Shown here piece after piece: positions 6,125 to 14,500 of a DNA stretch of 32,541 bases. Within the stretch, counting starts at the first letter, position 1, and every line of letters begins with the position of its first letter. This DNA comes from Desulfobacula sp. (GTDB taxonomy: Bacteria > Desulfobacterota > Desulfobacteria > Desulfobacterales > Desulfobacteraceae): positions 1-32,541 of the forward strand of contig NZ_JABZFL010000113.1 in NCBI RefSeq assembly GCF_014237455.1. Reading direction: 5' to 3'. Under the pieces are notes generated by a model, which was not told where the DNA came from, searched no databases, and saw only the letters and a program-made list of their open reading frames with translations. The position numbers and the translations under genes were made by a program.

Positions 6125-8080
6125 ATGAGGAAAGAAAAAATAATGGTGAGTGCTAAGGATCGCACCATGTGTGAAGCCACACAGCAGATGCTTGAAAAAG
6201 CCAGGAGAGATGGGGTTAAGCTGGATCTTGACCGCGGGTATGAAATGAAACCCTGTCCCATCGGTGTGGAATCTGCCTGTTGTAAACATTGTTATATGGG
6301 CCCCTGCCGGTTAAACCCGAAAGATCCCTATAAAAAAGTGGGGGTTTGCGGTGCAACCATTGATACGATCATGGCACGAAATTTCGGACGAAACGTGGCA
6401 ACAGGGTCAGCTTCCCACAATGATCACGGAAGGCATATTCTTGAATTGTTCAGAGGAATTATTGACGGCAAGGTCAAGGACTTTACCATTGATGACACCA
6501 TCAAGCTTGAAAGGGTGGCCAAATCCATTGGTATCGAAGTTGAGGGTAAAGAGGTTAAAGAACTTGCAAAAGAACTCTGTGATGAGCTTGAAAAAACATT
6601 TTTAAATGTTGAAGGGGAAATGCCGTTTACCAGACGGGCACCAAAAGCAACCCGGGAGATGTGGAGGAAAAATGGTGTCATGCCCAGAGGGGCCATGCTT
6701 GAAGTGATGGAACTGATGAGCCGGACCCATATCGGCTGTGATCAGGAATATAACAATTTAATGAAACAGATCGCCAGAACAGCCCTTGCTGATGGATGGG
6801 GCGGTTCCATGGTGGCGACAGAGCTTTCAGATATCATATTTGGAACCCCTTCCCCAATCCTTGCAGATGTGAATATGGGGGTGTTAAAAGAAGACCATGT
6901 AAATATTATTGTGCATGGCCATGAACCTGCCATGTTTGAAGGTATGCTGGCCGCCGTAAATGATCCGGTTTTCATAAAAAAAGCAAAAACCAAGGGTGCC
7001 AAGGGGATTAATCTTGTCGGCATGTGCTGTTCCGGTGCAGAAATGATGTCCCGTCACGGGGTTCCTCATGCCGGCAGTTTCGGATCAACAGAAGCCGTTA
7101 TTGTTACCGGTGCTGTGGATGCCATGGTGGTTGATATTCAGTGCATTAAGCAGGGACTGGCAGAAGTGGCAAAATGTTATGATACTCATTTGATTACCAC
7201 AAACCCAAGAGCTCATATTGAAGGGGCTACCCATATTGAATTTGATGAACATGATCCAAGGATTTGTACAGACGAGGTCCTTTCAAAGGCCATTGCCAGA
7301 TATGCGACAAGGAAAATGCCCATAGAAATTCCAAAACAGATCCAGACCGGTGTTCACGGGTTTACCCATGAATATATTGAATACATGCTGGGCGGAACCT
7401 TCAGGGGCAGTTATTCTCCTTTGAATGAAAATATCATTAATGGAAGAATCCGCGGCGTAGCAGGTGTTGTGGGATGTACAAATCCAAAGGTGAAACAGGA
7501 TTCCATTCACATTGAACTGGTTAAGGAATTGATTAAAAATGATGTTCTGGTGCTTCAAACCGGATGCTCACAAATATCCCTTGCCAAGGCAGGGTTTTTG
7601 GTTCCGGAAGCGGCTCACTTTGCAGGACCCGGTCTTGCCGAAGTATGTGAAACCGTCGGCATGCCGCCGGTTCTGGGCCTGGGATCCTGTGTGGATAACA
7701 CAAGGATTCTCATTGCTGCATCAGCCATGGTAAAAGCCGGCGGTCTTGGAAACAGCATTGCAGATCTTCCCGTTGCCGGATGTGCGCCTGAATGGATGAG
7801 TGAAAAGGCCCTGGCCATTGGCCAGTATTTTGTGGCCTCAGGAGTATATACTGTTTTTGGCATTGGATTCCCATCCATCAAAGAGACAAAATTTCATCAT
7901 CTTCTGTTTGACGGTCTTGAAAAACAGGGGTATGGAAAATGGGGGACGGCTAAAGATCCAATTGAAATCGCCAGGATGATGATCGCTCATATTGACAAGA
8001 AACGGAAACAGCTCGGTATTGACAAGGCAAGGGAAAGAACCCTTGTAGATATGTCAGGTCGACGCGAACTGGCATCTTAA
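6125..8080 (+). CDS. cooS: Anaerobic Ni-Fe carbon monoxide dehydrogenase catalytic subunit
   Basis: CooS interconverts CO and CO2 with a Ni-Fe-S C-cluster. The 651-residue length is normal for the family. The D and B cluster cysteines are C44, C52, C53, C56, C61 and C75, with the canonical spacing of the first five (+8, +9, +12, +17). Likely C-cluster ligands are a histidine in VHGHEP (H264 or H266) and cysteines in CCSGAEMM (C301/302), VDIQC (C340), GCTNPK (C451), TGCSQ (C481) and GSCVDN (C522). C553 in AGCAPEW is also conserved. Alignment to known structures is from memory. The start is ATG 6125 with AAGGAGAG just upstream; an in-frame ATG at 6068 adds only 19 non-homologous residues. No cooC, cooF or acetyl-CoA synthase gene lies nearby, so maturation and electron partners must be elsewhere. 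Confidence 0.96.
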   Translation: MRKEKIMVSAKDRTMCEATQQMLEKARRDGVKLDLDRGYEMKPCPIGVESACCKHCYMGPCRLNPKDPYKKVGVCGATIDTIMARNFGRNVATGSASHNDHGRHILELFRGIIDGKVKDFTIDDTIKLERVAKSIGIEVEGKEVKELAKELCDELEKTFLNVEGEMPFTRRAPKATREMWRKNGVMPRGAMLEVMELMSRTHIGCDQEYNNLMKQIARTALADGWGGSMVATELSDIIFGTPSPILADVNMGVLKEDHVNIIVHGHEPAMFEGMLAAVNDPVFIKKAKTKGAKGINLVGMCCSGAEMMSRHGVPHAGSFGSTEAVIVTGAVDAMVVDIQCIKQGLAEVAKCYDTHLITTNPRAHIEGATHIEFDEHDPRICTDEVLSKAIARYATRKMPIEIPKQIQTGVHGFTHEYIEYMLGGTFRGSYSPLNENIINGRIRGVAGVVGCTNPKVKQDSIHIELVKELIKNDVLVLQTGCSQISLAKAGFLVPEAAHFAGPGLAEVCETVGMPPVLGLGSCVDNTRILIAASAMVKAGGLGNSIADLPVAGCAPEWMSEKALAIGQYFVASGVYTVFGIGFPSIKETKFHHLLFDGLEKQGYGKWGTAKDPIEIARMMIAHIDKKRKQLGIDKARERTLVDMSGRRELAS

Positions 8081-8095
8081 ATCTTTAACATCTTA

Positions 8096-8120
8096 AGCCC
8101 GGCGCGACTTGTGCCGGGCT
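8096..8120. terminator. Strong GC hairpin between cooS and the M24 gene
   Basis: AGCCCGGC (8096-8103) and GCCGGGCT (8113-8120) form a perfect 8-bp stem with a 9-nt loop between two convergent genes. Neither side has an immediate T run: the plus side reads CAGTCATACTT. It is probably the cooS terminator, or bidirectional, but not a textbook one. Confidence 0.6.
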
Positions 8121-8215
8121 CAGTCATACTTAAAAATCACTGCCATTTTCTGTGATATGAGAAAATTTTATTTTCAGTCATACTTAAAAAATCACTGCCA
8201 TTTTCTGTGATATGA
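8120..8215. repeat. Tandem duplication, period 54-55 bp, across the M24 gene end
   Basis: The block 8120-8160 recurs at 8174-8215 with a single one-base difference (TAAAAAT versus TAAAAAAT). A 13-bp spacer separates the copies. The unit contains coding sequence of the peptidase. The left copy is read in a different frame and supplies its last residues and the stop at 8137-8139. Confidence 0.92.
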
Positions 8216-9414
8216 ATAACACTTTCAATACCTGCGGCAAATTTATTTTTAAATATGAATTTTGGCTCAATCGCAAAGACCATCCCGGGTTTTAAAAGTG
8301 TTTTTTTACCCTTGGCAAGTATGGGATTTTCCACAAGTTCCAGCCCGATTCCATGGCCGATAAATTTTGATTTTAAGCCTGGCAGGCCTAAAAATTGATC
8401 GCCAAAGGAAAGCTTCTTTGCAATAGTAACAGCTGTTTCAAATATTTCATCCATAGGTACGCCCGGCCTCATCTTGTCTAAAAGCGCATACAGGATTTCT
8501 ATGGAAGCCTTGGATGCGTCCTCTGCCCTGTCCGGCAGTTTTCCAATGACAAACATTCTGGATTCATCCATATGATAGCCGTCTATAACTGTACCAAAAT
8601 CAATCAGGATGGGTTCGTTTTCTTTGATCAGCTTGGGGCCTGCGCCATAGGGATAGGCATTTGAGGTTCCGGTACCGCATAAGGGGGAATCCAGAGCACC
8701 CGGTATCCCGCCGTTTTTGCCGCTCATCAGGTGAAAGGGAAATCCTTCCAGGCGGTAATGCCGGGTTAAAAGTTTCCCGGAATGGCCCAAAGTCCTTGAA
8801 TAAGCTTCAAACATGCCGCAAAATTCCATCTCTGAAATCCCGGGCGTAATGTTTTCTGCCATAAAATCAAAGGTCTGTTTTGAAACAAGGGCTGCCTTTT
8901 TCATCTGATCGATTTCCCATGGGGATTTTATCTGCCTGCAGGCTTCAATTACAGGAGATCCGTCAACAAACCGGGTGTTTTTAAAAAGATTCTTATAGAA
9001 ATGAAAGTCTTTTACCGGCACTACGTCAAAAGCAAGGCCGCAGGTGCCTGGATGTTTTTTAAAGTGATGTTCAATTAATTTTGGAATATCCTTTATGGAG
9101 TCAATGGGCTCAATATTTTTAAGGGCAGTCTCTTGTTGAACCCGGGGCAGATACCGTTTTACGAATAAAATGGGATCATGATCCTTTTCAATATAGAGAT
9201 AGCAATCCTGAGCAGTGCCTGAAAAATAATAGATGTCCGGTTTATGGGTTAAAAACAGGGCATCTATATGGTGTGCCGCCATTTGGTTTTGTGCCGTATT
9301 TATTCTGGCAATGATTTCTGTCTTGGGTGTCGGATCAAACGGGTATTGGGTCATTTCCATTAAAAGTTCTTTTAAAGATTCATCTTCAGTCTGATATGTT
9401 GAATCAAACGCCAT
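8137..9414 (-). CDS. M24 family metallopeptidase (Xaa-Pro aminopeptidase-like)
   Basis: This is a predicted cytoplasmic 'pita-bread' peptidase of about 425 residues that removes N-terminal residues before proline or cleaves related X-Pro dipeptides. An N-terminal creatinase-like domain (DALFLTHKPDIYYFSG onward) precedes the catalytic domain. The five metal ligands are recognisable: two aspartates in LIDFGTVIDGYHMDESR, histidine in GHGIGLELVE, glutamate in FAIEPKF, and glutamate in GIESVIH. The start is uncertain. ATG at 9414 is used; ATG 9360 or 9354 would keep all motifs, and TTG 9501 is also open, but none has a good ribosome-binding site. The C-terminus has been altered by a tandem duplication, so the last residues (SYHRKWQ) are probably not ancestral. 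Activity need not be affected because all ligands lie upstream. Confidence 0.85.
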   Translation of the reverse strand: MAFDSTYQTEDESLKELLMEMTQYPFDPTPKTEIIARINTAQNQMAAHHIDALFLTHKPDIYYFSGTAQDCYLYIEKDHDPILFVKRYLPRVQQETALKNIEPIDSIKDIPKLIEHHFKKHPGTCGLAFDVVPVKDFHFYKNLFKNTRFVDGSPVIEACRQIKSPWEIDQMKKAALVSKQTFDFMAENITPGISEMEFCGMFEAYSRTLGHSGKLLTRHYRLEGFPFHLMSGKNGGIPGALDSPLCGTGTSNAYPYGAGPKLIKENEPILIDFGTVIDGYHMDESRMFVIGKLPDRAEDASKASIEILYALLDKMRPGVPMDEIFETAVTIAKKLSFGDQFLGLPGLKSKFIGHGIGLELVENPILAKGKKTLLKPGMVFAIEPKFIFKNKFAAGIESVIHITENGSDFLSMTENKIFSYHRKWQ

Positions 9415-9540
9415 CAAAGAAAAAATACATGAAATATCGTTGTTGTTCAACGAAAAAATAGGAAAAGCAAAATATCGGAATATCCAAGGAAAAGATGGCA
9501 AAAAAAATGAGCTTCCGTCATTCGTCGGTTGACGTGTCTC

Positions 9541-9569
9541 TTGACATTTTTAATAAATTTGAATACGAA
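9541..9569 (+). promoter_or_regulatory. Possible sigma70-type promoter for the Q-rich protein gene
   Basis: A perfect -35 TTGACA (9541-9546) is followed after 17 bp by a weak -10 TACGAA (9564-9569). The start codon lies about 30 bp downstream, with a GGAGG ribosome-binding site in between. Confidence 0.4.
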
Positions 9570-9598
9570 ATAAGAAAAATCATAAATGGAGGTTCATT

Positions 9599-10504
9599 AT
9601 GCGTAATATGCTCATCGTCTGTCTGTTATTTTTTACTTCGACGGCAATTGCCGCTACAGATATAGTTGCCACCTATAAATATCAGGACGGCAGTATGGTA
9701 ACGATCGTTACAAGGGACAGTCGGCATGTCAGGATGGATACATCTGCAACCAGTTATCTGCTGCTTCAGGAAGACAAGGTGTTCTCTGTTTCACAAGATG
9801 ACAGCGGCCAGTGGATGGTGATGGATATGGGGCAGATGAAGACTGCTGGGTCCGGCGGGCTTACGAGCCTTTTCGGTGGTGGTGGAGAGACAAAGGCAGA
9901 AGAAGAGTATTCGGCAACGTATGAAAAAACAGGTCAAAAAGAGAAGATCTCCGGATATACAGGGGTGGTTTATAATATGGAACTACTGGAAGGCGACAAC
10001 GTTGTTCGACGAGATGAAGTGGTGTTAAGCTCTCATTCTGATCTTAAAAAGGTTAATGAGGGATGGTCTGCCATGGCTGCAAAAATGGGTGAAAACATGG
10101 GCGAAGAAATGGCAAAGAGTCTTGAAAAAGCAACAAAGGAGGCCAAAGAAGCCGGATATGGTGGAATGCTAAGGTATGGTGACGAAATGAAGCTTTATAG
10201 CTTGAAAAAAATGTCTCTTGATGTTTCATACTACCAGGTGCCGCCAGGCGCACAATATGTTGAAATGGGCCAGATGCCCGATTTTGGTCAGCAGCCAAAC
10301 TATGACCAGCAGCAGCAATCTGAACAACAGCAGCAGGTCTATGAGCAACAACAGCAGCAGCAGGAGCAGCAGAGTCAGGCAGGCCAGGTTCTTGAGCAGG
10401 ATGCAAAAGATGTTGGTCAGGCTGCCAGACAGGAAACCAAAGATGCAACTGTTGATGAAGTCAAGGAGGGTGTCCGAAGTCTTTTTAAAAGCATTTTTGA
10501 CTAG
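9599..10504 (+). CDS. Exported protein with glutamine-rich tail (unknown function)
   Basis: I do not recognise a named family with confidence; the N-terminal half resembles DUF4412-like periplasmic proteins. A signal peptide (residues 1 to about 19, ending AIAA) indicates export, with no lipobox or later membrane helix. Residues about 20-215 alternate short beta segments and a helical KMGENMGEEMAKSLEKATKEAKEAG stretch that is likely coiled. Residues about 228-263 consist largely of glutamine in runs broken by Y, S, E and N, encoded by mixed CAG and CAA. An amphipathic charged helix ending in LFKSIFD closes the protein. ATG 9599 follows GGAGG. It stands alone between a divergent peptidase gene and a convergent hydrolase gene. 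Confidence 0.78.
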   Translation: MRNMLIVCLLFFTSTAIAATDIVATYKYQDGSMVTIVTRDSRHVRMDTSATSYLLLQEDKVFSVSQDDSGQWMVMDMGQMKTAGSGGLTSLFGGGGETKAEEEYSATYEKTGQKEKISGYTGVVYNMELLEGDNVVRRDEVVLSSHSDLKKVNEGWSAMAAKMGENMGEEMAKSLEKATKEAKEAGYGGMLRYGDEMKLYSLKKMSLDVSYYQVPPGAQYVEMGQMPDFGQQPNYDQQQQSEQQQQVYEQQQQQQEQQSQAGQVLEQDAKDVGQAARQETKDATVDEVKEGVRSLFKSIFD

Positions 10505-10537
10505 CTCTAAGAAAATATAAACACCATGCTCAGTGAG

Positions 10538-11314
10538 TTACAGGGATAAGGTTTCGTTCATTTTTGGAATGATAACAATTGTGTTTTTATGTTTTTTCTT
10601 TATTTTTTCTACAAAGGGTCTGATATCGATGGTTTTTGATATGGGAGGGAAAAAATCGTCATGGTGATGGGGAACAATAATTTTGGGGTTGAGATATTTT
10701 ACATAGTTCAGGCCAATTTGACAAATATCTGAGGGTCCCTGAAATGGAAGCAGCAGGATATCAATGGGTTCCCCCCCCATTTTTTTGAGTTCTTCCGAAG
10801 ATGATCCGGCACTGCCAAAAAACTGTATAATTTTATCTTCAATGTAAAAGCGCCAGCTTAAAACCTGGCCGCATGGAAACCGTTGAAAAAGAGGGAAATA
10901 TTTAAACAAGGCAATATTTATTTTTAAAAGGGTAGAAACGACAAGTTTTTTGTCAAACCTAACATGTTCGCTGAAAAAGGCCTGGGCAGTATAATTTTGA
11001 AATTTAAAAATTTTTTTATCAGTAAGAACGGGTTTAATCTGTTGCGTGTTTACCTGATGATTTTTTAAGAAGTCTGCTGCAACGCTTGAGCAATAAATAT
11101 CGGCGTTTGTCTGTAGCGCTATCTGGGGAACGTCCCGGATATGATCAAAATGGCCATGAGAGATAAAAATTTGAGATGCCTTTTGAATATCAGAAGGTGT
11201 TTTATCCTGTTTTGGACAGGATTTTCGGTTTCTGGACAGGTACGGATCAACAAGAAACACATGGTCTCCTGTTTTAAATTCAAATCCTGCCGTTCCAAGC
11301 CATTTGAGTTTCAT
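10538..11314 (-). CDS. UlaG-like metallo-beta-lactamase-fold hydrolase
   Basis: This predicted 258-residue metal-dependent hydrolase belongs to the UlaG/L-ascorbate-6-phosphate-lactonase-like branch. It opens with the characteristic MKLKWLGTAGFEF and has LVDPYLSRN next. The metal motif is H53-G-H55-F-D57-H58, and a C-terminal VPHHHDDFFPP corresponds to the last histidine ligand. The usual GDTG loop reads GSAG, a deviation at the bridging aspartate. The true substrate is unknown. ATG 11314 is chosen because the domain begins there. An upstream in-frame ATG at 11407 would add a hydrophobic anchor (FLLFFIPIFILFLY), but it has no ribosome-binding site. If used, the protein would be membrane-tethered. 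Confidence 0.8.
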   Translation of the reverse strand: MKLKWLGTAGFEFKTGDHVFLVDPYLSRNRKSCPKQDKTPSDIQKASQIFISHGHFDHIRDVPQIALQTNADIYCSSVAADFLKNHQVNTQQIKPVLTDKKIFKFQNYTAQAFFSEHVRFDKKLVVSTLLKINIALFKYFPLFQRFPCGQVLSWRFYIEDKIIQFFGSAGSSSEELKKMGGEPIDILLLPFQGPSDICQIGLNYVKYLNPKIIVPHHHDDFFPPISKTIDIRPFVEKIKKKHKNTIVIIPKMNETLSL

Positions 11315-11462
11315 ACGTATTTTTTCCAGGGTTAAAAATGTATTATATAAAAATAGAATAAAAATAGGAATAAAAAATAGTAAAAAAGGCGATCGCCATA
11401 GACACACTTAAATAAAGGAGGGGAGCGGATAATAAAGAAATGTTCAAAATTCATAAAGACCA

Positions 11463-11490
11463 TTGAAAATACCCATCAAAGTGATAGAAT
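11463..11490 (+). promoter_or_regulatory. Probable sigma70-type promoter of the PPDK-like/GAPDH cluster
   Basis: TTGAAA (11463-11468) and TAGAAT (11485-11490) are spaced by 16 bp, and each matches the consensus at 5/6 positions. Transcription would start near 11497, about 47 nt before the GTG of the PPDK-like gene. Confidence 0.5.
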
Positions 11491-11543
11491 CTTTAATTTA
11501 GACGAAAATATTTAACCGGTTGTGAATAACGAAAGGGTATTTT

Positions 11544-14500
11544 GTGAAGTCCAAAGCCTTAGAGGTGAATTTATCCGACACAAAAGTTGATATTATTATT
11601 GACTCAAAATACCAGGTTTTCCTGGATATTGTTTCATCTTATGTCGGGATCAAAAACCGGATGACCATTTTTCTAAAAGAGCTGTCCCATCCCTATAAAA
11701 ACTGGGAGTTTATCGTTAGCGAAGCCAGGCATTTTTCCCTTCAATGTTTTTATTTGTACAAGCCTCATCCAAAAGGGGATAAAGCTATGGCGCTTTTTAT
11801 CGATATTTTTTTGGAGTCCTTTGAGGCAGATTCAAATTTAAAGGTGAAAACAAGTGCGGCTGATAATTTAATGCTGTTTTTACAGCATATTATCAAAGAA
11901 TCTGAGCAGGAACTTGACCGGTTTCTTCCGGTGATTGAAAAAGCGGTCGTAAAAATTGAATCCTATGAAGGTAAAGACTTTTATTTTTTTGTCAGGTCCT
12001 ATTACCAGCCGGATAAAATTGCAAAAAACCTGTTAGACAGCCTTAAGGGCGATGCAGCGATTTTTAAGCCGGTAAACCGGTTTCTGGTAAAATTTTATGA
12101 GTATTCATTTGATTATTGGCTGAAACAAAAGGATCCGATTTCCTGGATTGGCCGGAGCATTGATGTAAGTCATCTTGATGATAGGGTAAAGTGTATATTA
12201 AAAGAGGTATCCCATAACAACATATTGAAGTGGCGAAAAACGCTTGAGGGTATCATCCAAACGTTGAATCAAGACCCCAGAAGAGCAACCCAAAAATTGA
12301 TACATCTTGTGGGGTACCAGGATTTTGTCACCAGAATTTGGGCAGCCCCTCAAAAAATAATGACCGGGACTGGCGATGACACAGGAGGCTTCCATCTTAA
12401 GCTGACCTTTCTTTTTTATATTATTCATATTCCGGGACTTTTTACTATTCATGTTCAGGCCCTGCGGGAGATTAACAGCACCCTTACTCACCTGATCGGT
12501 GATAAGGATTTTAAAAAAGATATCAACATCGTCAACCAGACATTTTCACTGCTCAAAGAGCATAAGGGGAAATACCCTGAAACCGTTCTGGACTGTATTC
12601 ATAAAATAGGGGAAGCTGTTTACAAGACATCGAAAATAGTGCTTATCAACCATTTTATAGACATGGCGGTTGATCATGGGTTTCAATTTCCAATGATTGA
12701 AGGGACTGGGGAGGACTGGCAGATAAAGAGCAATTCCGCCCACGTGAAAAATATCCGGGTGTTTCTCGATCTGATCGGTCGACACCCCAAAAAGTCGAGA
12801 AGACTCTTCTCGGCATTGATCACATCGTTGTCCATCGGCGGCGTTTTTATCAAGGATACGGATCTGTTCTCAAGAGACATCACAAAATTTTTAAATTCAG
12901 ACATTGCGCCGGTTTTTAACCTGGTAAAACAGCTTTCAAGGTTATTACCGGCTTTTTTTAACGAAATCGGTGCGGAAGGCCATCTTCGGGATATTTCCAC
13001 CCGTTTGGATGAGGCCTGTCATAGAAAGGACCGGCTAATCCATTTTTTAAGAAAACAATGCCATATTGAAAGCTCGAGCAGGAGCGTGGATTTTATCCAG
13101 GAAGTGATTCTTTTCTGGAAGACCGGGAGCAAAAAAAACCTGGAGTCTTATGTTCCCCCATCAATTTATCAGGAAATTAAAGAATCAGGACCCTTTATTG
13201 ACGGACCGAGAATTATTCTCAATCACCTTGAATCAAAGGACATGTCGCTTCCAAAGGACTATCTGATCTATACGGAAGAGGCGATTTCCAATTTGATTAA
13301 TGAAGTTGATGAGGTGTCAGATCTTGATCGGTCAAGGGTGAAAATGATTTTTGGATTCTACAGGCTCTTAAACCAGAAATACCGAATCGATAACCTGGAA
13401 TTTAAAAAATATTTATCTTCGTTCAATTCTGAAAATCTGCCGGATCCCCAAAAGCTTGTTTCTGCGCTTGAAGAGAAAAATCTGGAAAAAAAGATCCTGA
13501 TTTTTCTTGTCTACATGAAAGAGCTAAAAAAAATAATTCTTTCGGACAGGAAATATGAAGCCAATGAGGCGATTTATTATAAACGCCATTTTGCTGTTGA
13601 TATCCCCTCCATGTACGGCAGTTACAATGAGGCAAAATTTGATGCTCTGGGATTGACTTTGAGGGTTGAAAGCATTCTGAATGTGATGTTTGAAGAACTG
13701 ATCAACGGCATTGATCTTCAAGTGATCACAAAGGCTACGTTTAAACGGATTTACAGAATTTTGAACCTGTTCAGAACCGCATTCGAACTGGATGGGATTG
13801 CATCCAATCAGCTGGATGTCCAGATGGATTTTTTGAAATTTTCCGTGGACATCAGAACCTGTTCATTTACCCAGTATCTGGATATTTTTAAAGGGTTTAC
13901 AAAGGCTATTGCTGATATCGTCAATGATCATTTCAACAATATTCATTCCATTAATTTATTTCAGATAGAATCCAGACTGGGGAAGGATCAGATCCTTAAA
14001 AAATATTTACCCAATGGGTCCAAAAAGCAAAATTCAAAGCTGGATCAGCGGGTGGCCGAGATCTTTTTCATGGACCGTATTGCAACTTCCCTCGGGCTTC
14101 AGCAGATGGATGTGTTTTTGAACCGGATTTTACACACCCTGTTTCAACAATCTGAGAAGCTTTCGCAAATCCATTTAAGCCGGCTGTTAAATTATGATCC
14201 CAAATGCTCTGTCATTGAAGTCGGCAGTTCAGTTCCTATTGGCAATAATATTATATTCTTAGGGAATAAGGGATTAAACCTGATCAAATTAAAAAAATTA
14301 GGAATAGCAGTCCCAGAAGGATTTATTATTACCACAGAAGTCTTTAAATGTCGTGAAATCATCAACCAGTACAAGCCGGCAAACATCAATTTCAAGCAAT
14401 ATGTGGCAAAAATGGTGGGCAATCTTGAAAAGCACACCCAAAAAATTTTTGGAGATCCTAAAAATCCATTGCTGTTATCGGTCAGGAGCGGTTCTTCCAT

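Noticed and set aside
11414-11466. Strong AAGGAGGGG site at 11414 on the plus strand with a short ATG frame at 11440
   Set aside because: The frame encodes only eight residues before a stop and the spacing is poor; no evidence for a leader peptide.
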